NCBI RefSeq assembly: GCF_005670685.2
Contig: NZ_CP062008.1
Span: 868,001-932,000 of the forward strand
DNA from: Mycolicibacterium mucogenicum DSM 44124
GTDB lineage: Bacteria; Actinomycetota; Actinomycetes; Mycobacteriales; Mycobacteriaceae
Reading direction: 5' to 3'
Length of the DNA: 64,000 nt
A model generated the notes under the pieces. That model was not told where the DNA came from, ran no database searches, and worked only from the letters and a program-made list of their open reading frames with translations. The number at the start of each line of letters is the position of its first letter. Position 1 is the stretch's first letter. Position numbers and translations under genes: made by a program. This document shows, piece by piece, positions 54,058 to 62,379 of the stretch.

Positions 54058-54633
54058 TTAAATTCCCAGCGTGACGAGCCCGGCCCGTGGGGTCAGGGCA
54101 TGCGTCATCGCGATGTCGTGCGGTTCGGCGGGTAGCGCCGGCAGCAGGTCGTCGTCGTACACCACCGCCACGAGCCGTGCGGCCGGCGCGGCCAACGACA
54201 GCGAACGGTCGTAGAAGCCGGCGCCGCGGCCGAGCCGCACGCCCGCGCGGTCGACCCCGAGCGCGGGCACCAGGATCACACCGGCCTGCCGGATCGCGTC
54301 GGGCGGCAGATGCGGCGTTGCCGGTTCGAGCAGCCCGTAGGACGCTTCCGTGAGGTGCCCGGAGCGGTACCAGCCCCAGCTCAGTGGGGCGTCGGGGCGG
54401 GTCACCGGCAACAGCACCCGGGCGCCGGCATCGACCAGGGCGTCCAGCATCGCGGGCGAGCCCGGTTCGGTGCCGATCGGCACATACGCGCACACCACGA
54501 CGCCGGGGGACACCAATTCGGACGCCCATCGCGCAAGGGCTTCGGCGTCCGCCAGCCGCTGCTCTGGGGTCAGCGCGCGACGTCGTCGAAGGATTGTGCT
54601 GCGCAGCTCGCGCTTTCCGACCTCGGGGCTCAC
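54058..54633 (-). CDS. 5-formyltetrahydrofolate cyclo-ligase
   Basis: A 191-residue enzyme that turns 5-formyl-THF to 5,10-methenyl-THF with ATP. GKRELRSTILRRRRALTPEQR at the start carries the ATP-binding Lys/Arg, and the PGVVVCAYVPIGTEP, LPVTRPDAPLSWG and LVPALGVDRAGVRLGRGAGFYDR motifs follow. GTG 54633 was chosen because it gives the family length; GTG 54642 and longer starts are in frame. It is divergent from galU. Confidence 0.9.
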   Translation of the reverse strand: MSPEVGKRELRSTILRRRRALTPEQRLADAEALARWASELVSPGVVVCAYVPIGTEPGSPAMLDALVDAGARVLLPVTRPDAPLSWGWYRSGHLTEASYGLLEPATPHLPPDAIRQAGVILVPALGVDRAGVRLGRGAGFYDRSLSLAAPAARLVAVVYDDDLLPALPAEPHDIAMTHALTPRAGLVTLGI

Positions 54634-54768
54634 GGTTACCACCGTGACACATTTGCTCGCGTGGTGTTGTACACCTGTCCAGGTAATGGCCACTTCGACG
54701 TTGCCGCCGACCGCGCAAAGTCCAACCTTGGTAGGGCAGATCAAGGCATTGCCGTTATCGTGTGAACA

Positions 54769-55683
54769 ATGACGACACAGACTTCAGTGCCGATGCCGCG
54801 CACCGCGGTGGTCCCGGCGGCTGGTCTGGGCACGCGTTTCCTGCCTGCCACCAAGACCGTGCCCAAGGAGTTGCTGCCGGTCGTCGACACCCCCGGTATC
54901 GAGCTCGTTGCTGCGGAAGCTGCCGACGCCGGCGGCGAGCGACTGGTCATCGTGACGTCGGAGGGTAAGGACGGCGTCGTTGCGCATTTCGTCGAGGACC
55001 TCATCCTCGAAGGAACCCTCGAGGCCCGCGGCAAGCACGTGATGCTCGAGAAGGTGCGGCGCGCGCCCGCCTTGATCAAGGTGGAGTCGGTCGTGCAGGC
55101 CGAGCCGCTGGGTCTGGGTCACGCCGTCAGCTGCGTCGAGCCGGTGCTGCTGCCCGACGAGGACGCCATCGCGGTCCTGCTGCCCGACGACCTGGTGCTG
55201 CCGACCGGTGTGCTGGAGACCATGGCGAAGGTGCGCGCCAAGCGCGGTGGCTCGGTGTTGTGTGCCATCGAGGTGCCCGAGGACGAGATCAGCGCCTACG
55301 GCGTCTTCGACGTCGAGACGGTGCCCGACGCCGCCAACCCGAATGTGCTGCGCGTCAAGGGCATGGTGGAGAAGCCGAAGGCCGAGGACGCCCCGTCGCC
55401 GTTTGCCGCGGCCGGCCGGTACATCTTGGACCGCGCCATTTTCGACGCGCTGCGGCGTGTGCAGAAGGGTGTCGGCGGCGAGATCCAGTTGACGGATGCC
55501 ATCGCGCTCCTCATCGAGGACGGCCACCCCGTGCATGTGGTGGTGCACCGCGGGTCCCGACACGACCTGGGAAATCCGGGCGGCTACCTTAAAGCTGCGG
55601 TTGACTTTGCGTTGGAACGCGACGACTACGGCCCGGAATTGCGGCGTTGGTTGGTCGAGCGATTGGGTCTTGCCGAGCGCTGA
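54769..55683 (+). CDS. galU: UTP-glucose-1-phosphate uridylyltransferase
   Basis: A 304-residue enzyme making UDP-glucose for polysaccharide and trehalose pathways. AVVPAAGLGTRFLPATKTVPKE binds UTP; LLPDDLVLPTG and GMVEKPKAEDAPS are standard, as is the GRYILDRAIFDAL segment. The length is normal. ATG 54769 is used. It begins the galU-moeA-rimJ-glpR group. Confidence 0.96.
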   Translation: MTTQTSVPMPRTAVVPAAGLGTRFLPATKTVPKELLPVVDTPGIELVAAEAADAGGERLVIVTSEGKDGVVAHFVEDLILEGTLEARGKHVMLEKVRRAPALIKVESVVQAEPLGLGHAVSCVEPVLLPDEDAIAVLLPDDLVLPTGVLETMAKVRAKRGGSVLCAIEVPEDEISAYGVFDVETVPDAANPNVLRVKGMVEKPKAEDAPSPFAAAGRYILDRAIFDALRRVQKGVGGEIQLTDAIALLIEDGHPVHVVVHRGSRHDLGNPGGYLKAAVDFALERDDYGPELRRWLVERLGLAER

Positions 55684-55769
55684 GCGCCTGACACCGGCGG
55701 TACGGTTGGCCCGCACGTGCGCGAGCATGTGGTCAGCCACGGTGTACGACGTAGGCAGAAAGGCGAGCG

Positions 55770-57008
55770 GTGCGTTCGGTTGAGGACCAGCAGGCCCGGG
55801 TTGCGGCTGCGGCGGTGGCGCCGCGCCCGGTGCGGGTGGCGATAGCCGAAGCGCAGGGCCTGATGTGCGCCGAAGAGGTGGTCACCGAACGCCCGCTGCC
55901 CGGTTTCGATCAAGCCGCCATCGACGGCTACGCCGTGCGCAGCGTCGACGTGATGGGCGCGGATTCCGGCGGCGACGCCGACGTCACCCTGCCCGTGGTC
56001 TCGACCATCGCCGCCGGTGAACGCACTCCCACCCGACTGCAGCCGCGTCAGGCCGCACGGGTGCAGACCGGTGCGCCGATGCCCACACTGGCCGATGCCG
56101 TGCTGCCGCTGCGCTGGACCGACGGCGGCGATGCGCGGGTCCGAGTCCTGCGCGGTGTGCGGTCCGGTGCCTACGTCCGTCGTACCGGGGACGACGTGCA
56201 GCCCGGCGACGTTGCGGTGCGTGCCGGCACGATCATCGGGCCGGCCCAGGTCGGACTGCTTGCGGCGGTGGGCCGCGAACGCGTGCTGGTCCACCCGCGG
56301 CCCCGGCTGACGATCATCTCCGTCGGCGGTGAGCTCGTCGACATCTCCCGGACGCCCGGCAACGGCCAGGTCTATGACGTCAACTCCTACGCGCTGGCGG
56401 CTGCCGGCCGTGACGCCGGCGCCGAGGTGAACCGCGTCGGCATCGTGGATGCCGATCCCAAGACCCTGCGCGATGTGGTCGAGGGTCAGCTGAGCCGGTC
56501 GGAAGCCGTGGTGATCGCGGGCGCTGTCGGCGGCGCGGCGGCCGAGGGCGTGCGCGCGGTGCTCGCCGAGCTGGGGGAGATGGAGGTCGCGCGAATCGCG
56601 ATGCATCCCGGATCGGTGCAGGGTTTCGGCACGCTCGGGCGCGACGGCGTCCCGGTCTTCCTGCTGCCGGCGAACCCGGTGAGTGCGCTGGTGGTCTTCG
56701 AGGTGATGGTCCGTCCGTTGATCCGGATGTCGCTGGGCAAGCGGCAGCCGATGCGGCGTGTGGTGCCCGCCCGGACGTTGTCGCCGATCTCATCGGTGGT
56801 GGGGCGCAAGGGATTTCTGCGCGGCCAGTTGATGCGTGATCAGGACACCGGCGAATATCTGGTGCAGGCGCTGGGCGGAGCGCCCGGCGCGTCGCATCTG
56901 CTGGCCACCCTTGCCGAGGCGAACTGCCTGGTGATCGTGCCCACCGAGGCAGAGCAGATTCGCACGGGCGAATCGGTCGATGTGGCCTTTCTTGCACAGC
57001 GCGGCTGA
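55770..57008 (+). CDS. moeA: Molybdopterin molybdotransferase MoeA / gephyrin-like Glp
   Basis: A 412-residue MoeA-family protein. PLPGFDQAAIDGYAVRS, RVQTGAPMPTLADAVLP, PRLTIISVGGELVD (instead of the classic stop-sign GDEL) and PANPVSALVVFEVMVRP are visible. By place it is Rv0994 (moeA1). In corynebacteria the homologue next to glpR works as Glp, a gephyrin-like division protein that binds FtsZ, so a role in the divisome is possible. GTG 55770 follows AGAAAGGCGAGC. rimJ starts 4 bp after the stop. Confidence 0.9.
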   Translation: MRSVEDQQARVAAAAVAPRPVRVAIAEAQGLMCAEEVVTERPLPGFDQAAIDGYAVRSVDVMGADSGGDADVTLPVVSTIAAGERTPTRLQPRQAARVQTGAPMPTLADAVLPLRWTDGGDARVRVLRGVRSGAYVRRTGDDVQPGDVAVRAGTIIGPAQVGLLAAVGRERVLVHPRPRLTIISVGGELVDISRTPGNGQVYDVNSYALAAAGRDAGAEVNRVGIVDADPKTLRDVVEGQLSRSEAVVIAGAVGGAAAEGVRAVLAELGEMEVARIAMHPGSVQGFGTLGRDGVPVFLLPANPVSALVVFEVMVRPLIRMSLGKRQPMRRVVPARTLSPISSVVGRKGFLRGQLMRDQDTGEYLVQALGGAPGASHLLATLAEANCLVIVPTEAEQIRTGESVDVAFLAQRG

Positions 57009-57011
57009 TTC

Positions 57012-57665
57012 GTGAACCTGTTGCGTTCGAGTGCGATGCATCCGGGCTGGCCGCTGTCGGTCGGCCCGATCCGCGTGCAGGCCGGGGTGGTGCGGTTGCG
57101 TCCGGTGCGGTTGCGCGACGGTCCGGTGTGGAGCCGGATGCGGCTGACGGACCGCGCCCACCTGGAGCCTTGGGAGCCGGTCGGTGAGGTGGATTGGACT
57201 GCGCGCCATGCTGTTTCGTCATGGCCGGCGCTGTGCTCGGGATTGCGGTCGGAGGCCCGGCGCGGGCGCATGCTGCCGTACGTCATCGAGTTGGACGGTG
57301 AGTTCTGTGGTCAGCTGACCATCGGCAACGTGACGCACGGAGCGCTGCGGTCGGCGTGGATCGGCTACTGGGTGGCCCGTCAGTTCACCAGCGGCGGCAT
57401 CGCGACGGCCGCGCTGGCGCTGGGCGTCGACCATGCCTTCGGTCCGGTCGGACTGCACCGGATCGAGGCGACCGTCCGCCCGGAGAATGGTCCGAGCCGG
57501 TCGGTGCTGGCGCGGGTGGGGTTCCGCGAGGAGGGCCTGCTGCAGCGGTATCTGGAAGTCGACGGGGCCTGGCGGGACCACCTGCTGGTTGCCGTGACCG
57601 TGGAGGAGATGACGCAGTCGGCGTCATCGGCGCTGGTCAGAGATGGTCGCGCCACCTGGGTCTGA
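57012..57665 (+). CDS. rimJ: GNAT acetyltransferase (RimJ/RimL type)
   Basis: A 217-residue acetyltransferase. VVRLRPVRLRDGPVWSRMRL opens the domain and the acetyl-CoA loop is in WVARQFTSGGIATAALALGVD, then LHRIEATVRPENGPSRSVLARVGFREEG. The N-terminal Rv0995-like leader is kept. The protein substrate (perhaps a ribosomal protein) is unproven. GTG 57012 follows moeA by 3 bases. Confidence 0.92.
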   Translation: MNLLRSSAMHPGWPLSVGPIRVQAGVVRLRPVRLRDGPVWSRMRLTDRAHLEPWEPVGEVDWTARHAVSSWPALCSGLRSEARRGRMLPYVIELDGEFCGQLTIGNVTHGALRSAWIGYWVARQFTSGGIATAALALGVDHAFGPVGLHRIEATVRPENGPSRSVLARVGFREEGLLQRYLEVDGAWRDHLLVAVTVEEMTQSASSALVRDGRATWV

Positions 57666-57667
57666 GT

Positions 57668-57716
57668 GATTTGTGCACGGTTTTCCGCGGCAGGCGCGGG
57701 AAATCGTGCACAAATC
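57668..57716. terminator. Hairpin after rimJ
   Basis: GATTTGTGCACG pairs with CGTGCACAAATC, then an inner stem TTCCGCG/CGCGGGAA with small bulges and a 5-base loop. It lies 3 bp after the rimJ stop, so galU-moeA-rimJ ends here and glpR has its own promoter downstream. Confidence 0.75.
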
Positions 57717-57859
57717 GCAAATAGGACTGTGTTGCAGATGTGACATCTGTGACTGATGTGCTTGTAAGTAGCGAATTACAGGTGTGTAATTGACCTTGGC
57801 GCGTCGGCTTCGGATGCGCTGGTCACGGACCTAATCTGATGGGGAAAGGAGCCGGCGAC

Positions 57860-59053
57860 ATGCCAAGCATCCCCCAATCCCTACTGTGGATATCCCTCGT
57901 CGTGTTGTGGTTGTTCGTGTTGGTGCCGATGTTGATCAGCAAGCGCGAGAACGTCCGCCGGACGAGCGATGTCGCATTGGCGACCCGCGTGCTCAACACG
58001 AACGGCAACAGCCGGCTGCGACGCCGCAGTGGGCCCGCTGCGGGGCACTACAGCGACCCGCACTGGAAGCAGGGCGACGACCTCAGCGCGTTCGAAGAGG
58101 ACTTCGCGCGCAGTGACGCGACCACCGATTCGATCCCGGTCGCCGATCCCGAGGCTGATGCGCCGCGTTCGGTGGTGCTCGCCGACCAGGTCGTCGTCGA
58201 GGAATCGGAGTACCTCGACGTCGAGGTCGTCGAGATGGACTCCGGTGCGTTGCCGATCGGCGCCTCCGGGCGCATGAAAGCCGTTCCCGAGCCCGAAACC
58301 CACGAGCAGCCAACGCTTTTCGACGATGTTGCGACGCCCACCATGGCGATCCGGACCGTCTCCGAGGCCGACTTCGCGTCGGAGGAAGCGCTCACCGACG
58401 AGATCGCGGCGGCCGAGCCCGAGGCCGAGGCAGAGCCGGAGGCAGAGCCGACCACCGACGTGCACGAGGCGATCGCGGCTGACGAGGAGCCGGCCGAGGA
58501 AACGACCGAGCCCGCGGCCGAAGCCGAGGACGGCACCGACCACGACTACGAGTACGTCGACGACACCTCGGGCGTCGAGGCGGCATCCGAGGCCGAGCCG
58601 AAGCTGGCCGATTCGATGTCCAAGGCGCGCCGCGTCCGCTACGAATCGAAGGCCGCCGTCGCGGCCGCCGAACGCAAGTACCGCTTCCGCAGCCGCATGC
58701 TGTCCGGCATGGCGCTGGCGATCCTGTTCACCGGCATCGCCGCCTTCTCGCTGTCGTCGAGCCTGTGGTGGGTCTGCGGCACCGTCAGCGTCATCTCGGT
58801 GCTGTACCTCGCGTACCTGCGCCGGCAGACCCGTATCGAGGAGCAGCTGCGGCGCCGTCGTGCCCAGCGGATGATGCGGTCCCGGCATGGCGTGGAGAAC
58901 ACGCAGGACGAGGAGTTCGATGTCGTCCCTTCTAGGCTGCGGCGGCCAGGCGCCGTAGTGCTGGACATCGACGACGAGGATCCGATCTTCGAGCACCTGG
59001 AATATGCCCGGATGGCACGCGACTATGACCTGCCCCGAGCGGCGGGACAGTAA
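57860..59053 (+). CDS. glpR: Divisome protein SepX/GlpR
   Basis: A 397-residue membrane protein, Rv0996-like. The first hydrophobic segment is IPQSLLWISLVVLWLFVLVP near the N-terminus, followed by an acidic low-complexity region (many Glu/Ala, such as EPEAEAEPEAEPT) of about 150 residues and two more hydrophobic segments near residue 280 (MLSGMALAILFTGIAAFS and WWVCGTVSVISVLYLAYL). The GlpR family recruits gephyrin-like Glp (MoeA) to the septum in corynebacteria. ATG 57860 follows AAAGGAG. Confidence 0.85.
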   Translation: MPSIPQSLLWISLVVLWLFVLVPMLISKRENVRRTSDVALATRVLNTNGNSRLRRRSGPAAGHYSDPHWKQGDDLSAFEEDFARSDATTDSIPVADPEADAPRSVVLADQVVVEESEYLDVEVVEMDSGALPIGASGRMKAVPEPETHEQPTLFDDVATPTMAIRTVSEADFASEEALTDEIAAAEPEAEAEPEAEPTTDVHEAIAADEEPAEETTEPAAEAEDGTDHDYEYVDDTSGVEAASEAEPKLADSMSKARRVRYESKAAVAAAERKYRFRSRMLSGMALAILFTGIAAFSLSSSLWWVCGTVSVISVLYLAYLRRQTRIEEQLRRRRAQRMMRSRHGVENTQDEEFDVVPSRLRRPGAVVLDIDDEDPIFEHLEYARMARDYDLPRAAGQ

Positions 59054-59103
59054 CCGGTTTTCATGTGACGGACTGGTACTGGTAGCCTTTGCTTCCGGTA
59101 CAA

Positions 59104-59176
59104 GGGGCTATAGCGCAGTTGGTAGCGCGTCTCGTTCGCATCGAGAAGGTCAGGGGTTCGATTCCCCTTAGCTCCA
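59104..59176 (+). tRNA. tRNA-Ala (anticodon CGC)
   Basis: The 73-base cloverleaf includes the discriminator A. Anticodon stem TCTCG/CGAGA encloses loop TTCGCAT, anticodon CGC, which reads GCG. The acceptor stem GGGGCTA/TAGCTCC has the G3-U70 wobble that identifies tRNA-Ala. TTCGATTC gives the T loop. CCA is not encoded fully; the bases after the acceptor are CAGG. Accessory genes begin about 90 bp downstream, as at many tRNA integration sites, but no second copy of the 3' end was seen. Confidence 0.97.
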
Positions 59177-59263
59177 CAGGGATTGAGCTGATCTGTCAGG
59201 TCAGTGCGAGCGCTCCGTCGGGGGAGCGTATGCGGCGGTCGGGGATTTCGAGGGGGAATCTGC

Positions 59264-59734
59264 GTGGTCGACGATCAAGCCGGCGCCGACGAGGCTGCGC
59301 TGAATCCACGGACGTCCCGTCGCCGGCTGGTTGGCGCGCTCATCGTCGCGGCGGTGGCTGCCGGCGTCGCCGTTGCCGGCACGCAGACACGCTGGTTCGG
59401 GCTCAGTCCAGATCCCCGCGAGACTGTCGCCATAGACCGCTGTGAGGGCGCCGTACGGCACGATTTGGCGGTTCCTGAGCAGGCCCACTTCGACGGCGTC
59501 AAGGCGCGGGTGGACAGCGTCACCGAAGATGACCACATTCGTCTCGGATTCGACGCCGCAAAAGTCGTTGCCATGTGGGGGGTATCGGGTTCGGTGACCT
59601 CGCCGGGACGGTCGGGCCAGCCGGCCACGATGGAGTTCACTTGTCGCGCAGCATTTTACGATGACCGACCGGTCGCTGCCGCTGTCAACTACGGGAGCGC
59701 GGACCTCCCCGGTCAGCTCGGGAAGCGCAGCTGA
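59264..59734 (+). CDS. Secreted or membrane-anchored protein of unknown function
   Basis: A 156-residue protein with a single N-terminal hydrophobic segment (LVGALIVAAVAAGVAVAGT) after a short charged start, so exported and perhaps anchored. The outer part has two Cys (DRCEGAVRH and FTCRAAFYDD) that may form a disulphide. No family is recognised. GTG 59264 follows GAGGGGG; GTG 59204 would extend the frame without support. It lies between tRNA-Ala and the WXG100 pair and may be part of the ESX module, for instance as an immunity or receptor protein, but this is speculative. Confidence 0.65.
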   Translation: MVDDQAGADEAALNPRTSRRRLVGALIVAAVAAGVAVAGTQTRWFGLSPDPRETVAIDRCEGAVRHDLAVPEQAHFDGVKARVDSVTEDDHIRLGFDAAKVVAMWGVSGSVTSPGRSGQPATMEFTCRAAFYDDRPVAAAVNYGSADLPGQLGKRS

Positions 59735-59831
59735 CAGAGTCGACCGCGGGCACGCGATTGGCGTCGGGACCGGTCGAAAACCCGGGTAGTGTCGGTTATC
59801 GACAAGAATGCCCTTGGGGAAGGTTGTTCGT

Positions 59832-60125
59832 ATGGCGGGGAACGCGATAGCGGTCGATCTCGGCGAATTGGACCGGTTCATCGGCCAACTTGCGGCGTTC
59901 TCGGCCGAGATCGACGCGAAGGTCGACAGCCTGGAGAGCCACATCGGCAACCTGCACGCGCAATGGCATGGCACTGCAGCCGAGGCGCATGCGAAGGCTC
60001 ACGCCGAATGGACGCAAGGCGCCCAATTGATGTCCGACGGTATACGTCGCCTCCGAGAGGCTTCAGCCGGCGCACACAGTGCATTCACCACGACAGTGCA
60101 AGCCAACAAGGCGTTGTTCTCATGA
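59832..60125 (+). CDS. WXG100-like ESX protein A
   Basis: A 97-residue helical-hairpin protein. The turn is LHAQWHGTAAEAHAK (a WxG motif), with helices ELDRFIGQLAAFSAEIDAKVDS and ASAGAHSAFTTTVQANK on its sides, like EsxA/EsxB. No YxxxD is seen at its end, so it is probably the non-signal partner of the next protein. ATG 59832 (MAGNAIAV). The stop overlaps the next ATG (ATGA). Confidence 0.8.
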   Translation: MAGNAIAVDLGELDRFIGQLAAFSAEIDAKVDSLESHIGNLHAQWHGTAAEAHAKAHAEWTQGAQLMSDGIRRLREASAGAHSAFTTTVQANKALFS

Positions 60126-60433
60126 GTGGGGAGCTGCGCGTCAACCCGGCGGATTTGACACTGACGGCGCAGGCCGCCGATACCACTGCCGATGAGATGT
60201 TCGAGCGGTATCACGCGATGGCTGCCGAAGTTGTCGGTCTGCTCGACGGCAGGTGGAAAGGCGCTGCCGCTGATGCGTGCCGGTCCGCGTGGGACGAATG
60301 GAGTGACGGATTCCGCCTCGTTCTCATGGGTCTTCGTGATGAGGCCGACGCCTTGCGCGCCGGCGCCAGTGCGTACACGGCTGCCGACTCCCGCGGCGCG
60401 GCCGGTGTGTCGTCGGCCGGCCAGGCCATCTGA
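60122..60433 (+). CDS. WXG100-like ESX protein B with YxxxD signal
   Basis: A 103-residue WXG100 protein: GRWKGAAADACRSAWDEW gives the WxG turn, and YTAAD in the C-terminal part fits the type VII YxxxD export signal, located as in EsxB. With protein A it should form a 1:1 heterodimer secreted by a chromosomal ESX system, genes for which are not in this window. It ends 11 bp before the convergent EspC-like gene. Confidence 0.8.
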   Translation: MSGELRVNPADLTLTAQAADTTADEMFERYHAMAAEVVGLLDGRWKGAAADACRSAWDEWSDGFRLVLMGLRDEADALRAGASAYTAADSRGAAGVSSAGQAI

Positions 60434-60444
60434 CCTGCGGTGCT

Positions 60445-60789
60445 TCAGCGACTCGCCACAGCCGGCTGTGACAAACCGTTGAGCGAGGACAGTTCCCGAC
60501 TGAATCCTGTTGCGGTGTCAGAGTCCGTCTGGGTGACGTTGTTGGCCGCCGAAACGATCTTGTTTCCATTGGCGGTCAAGTCGTCGATGAAGCTGTTCAT
60601 CTGATTGTGCAGCTTGTTCGCATATTCAACGAGTCGAGGTCCAGCCGCAAATCCGGGGTTACCACTTGCCGCTGCTTCTTGTGAAGTGAAGTAATTGTTC
60701 GTTTGTGCCTTTGCCGTGCCGGCCAATTCACCGAGGCGCTGACCGCTTGCCTTCACTTCGCCGGGTTCGATGTTGATGTCGTCGCTCAT
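60445..60789 (-). CDS. EspC-like small ESX partner protein
   Basis: A 114-residue helical protein. NIEPGEVKASGQRLGELAGTA and FIDDLTANGNKIVSAANNV give two long helices as in the EspC/DUF2580 group; I see no WxG and no clear YxxxD (the end reads VTQTDSDTA). AAGGAATGCG precedes ATG 60789. It is the second gene of a two-gene unit with the amidase effector, so is likely its export partner or chaperone. Confidence 0.65.
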   Translation of the reverse strand: MSDDINIEPGEVKASGQRLGELAGTAKAQTNNYFTSQEAAASGNPGFAAGPRLVEYANKLHNQMNSFIDDLTANGNKIVSAANNVTQTDSDTATGFSRELSSLNGLSQPAVASR

Positions 60790-60818
60790 CGCATTCCTTA
60801 TGCTGCCGAGTGGTGGGG

Positions 60819-62087
60819 CTACCAGGTCCTCTTGGGCTGCACGATCTCGATCTTCTGCTGGCCGTACCCCTGCTCGAATTCGGGAAGGCGGCCATTGAGT
60901 GGGTAGTTTTTGGCTGAATCCGAGTGTTGCGTATACAGAACTTCGCCGTCCGGCAGGACTCCGGTCACCACGGCGGCGTGGTGTGTTTCACCGGCGTGGT
61001 GACCTTGGCCGTCCTGCGTCATCGTGTAGTAGACGACGTCGCCGGGTCTGGCTTGGTCGGGCGAGACGACTTGACCGCCATGACCGAGGAAGAAGTCGCG
61101 ATTGTTCTGTGCTGCTGCCCACGTCGGGGTGTGTGTCATGCCGGGAGGCAGAATGTCCTTGTGCCCCATGGTGCCGTCGCTCCAACCGTCGCGATCGAAA
61201 TGGCGAGGCAGGAACCATGATTCCTTCTGCTTCATGCCGCCGCCGTAACTGAGCGAATCCGAGACGAAATTCGTGCAGTTGTCCGAGAACGAGTCGAGGT
61301 CGGCGTTGTTGTAATTCGCGATCGCGTATCGCACCGTACCGACGGAACTGTAGCCACGGTCCGGTCGGTCCATTTGCTTCTTGACATCGTCCGGAATGCC
61401 GTTCAAGTCATACAGTTCGACAGGACACGCGCGCTGGAGGTCATACTGCTCCTGCGGAGTGAGCTGATTCCACCATTGTTTGACTTCGTCCGGCGACAAC
61501 CCATCCGGTAGCGTGTCTCGGATTTCTTCCAAGGCCTTCAATGTATTGCCGGCCTGGATTCCTTGCGCCTTGCCGACATCGCTCGGGTCGTTGTCATTAC
61601 TGACATCGGATAGCGCACCCGCGCAGAGCCCGTCAGCTTGGGTGGCTGCTTCGACGGCATCGGCAATCAATCGGTGTGCTTCGGCCAATACCGCCGTTTT
61701 CGTTGCGAATTCGTCTTCTGACATCGACGGCGGTGCGGTGATGTCACCCGTTTCCGGATTGACGACGAACCCGGCGCCTTCTGCCATCCGCACGCCGTTT
61801 TCGAGTTCATTCTGGGCGATGGTGACGGCGTGGCTGAGCGTGTCCAGCGGATCGACGGTGGCCCTTGCGAGGATGGAAGCTGTTTCAGCACGGACCGCCA
61901 GTGCGGTCAGCGCGTCCTTTGCGAGTGCGCCGACATGATCCGGCCAATGTTCGTCGAGTGGTTGAACTCCGTTGCGGTGTATGTCCTGATTGACGCGCTC
62001 GCATTGAGAAGCGGCGCTGCGCATGTCATGGGCGGCTGTTGTCCACAGCGCAGGTTGCGCATGGCGCAATTGCGCAAAATTCACCAT
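60819..62087 (-). CDS. ESX effector-like protein with C-terminal amidase_6-type domain
   Basis: A 422-residue protein. The N-terminal 130 residues are helical with a W-x4-G turn (DEHWPDHVGALAKDAL), as in LXG/WXG effector heads, followed by a middle spacer (KALEEIRDTLPDGLSPDEVKQ). The C-terminal domain has VRYAIANYN, the likely nucleophile Cys271 in DNCTNFVSDSL, GDVVYY and His369-His370 in THHAAVVTG, then YTQHSDSAKNYPL, all matching the putative amidase (amidase_6) family. It may cut peptidoglycan or host/competitor substrate. ATG 62087 is used. Confidence 0.78.
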   Translation of the reverse strand: MVNFAQLRHAQPALWTTAAHDMRSAASQCERVNQDIHRNGVQPLDEHWPDHVGALAKDALTALAVRAETASILARATVDPLDTLSHAVTIAQNELENGVRMAEGAGFVVNPETGDITAPPSMSEDEFATKTAVLAEAHRLIADAVEAATQADGLCAGALSDVSNDNDPSDVGKAQGIQAGNTLKALEEIRDTLPDGLSPDEVKQWWNQLTPQEQYDLQRACPVELYDLNGIPDDVKKQMDRPDRGYSSVGTVRYAIANYNNADLDSFSDNCTNFVSDSLSYGGGMKQKESWFLPRHFDRDGWSDGTMGHKDILPPGMTHTPTWAAAQNNRDFFLGHGGQVVSPDQARPGDVVYYTMTQDGQGHHAGETHHAAVVTGVLPDGEVLYTQHSDSAKNYPLNGRLPEFEQGYGQQKIEIVQPKRTW

Positions 62088-62379
62088 CGCTGATCCCACT
62101 TCCCCCAGTGCAGGCGGGACGAAGTCCACGCCTCAATCGATGCTAAGCCAGCCGGCGGGGCACTCCCGACGCCAAAAGCGCGCCGAACAATCGCGCGAGA
62201 CGCTGACGGCGCCGCGAATCCGTTCTCTCACGACGAGACACATTCGTGCGCATGTTTCACCGAATTGTGCAGCTCCCAGAGGGGCGCGGGGCTGGGCGTG
62301 CACGCTAGTTCCGTTTCGGGCCTTGCAGTTTCGCTGCCGGACGTTGACCCCTCTTCCGGCAGTGCCGACCCTGAGAACC

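Noticed and set aside
59104..62087. Full genomic island with attachment sites at tRNA-Ala
   Set aside because: No integrase gene and no repeated tRNA 3' end were found in the window; only the placement suggests an island.
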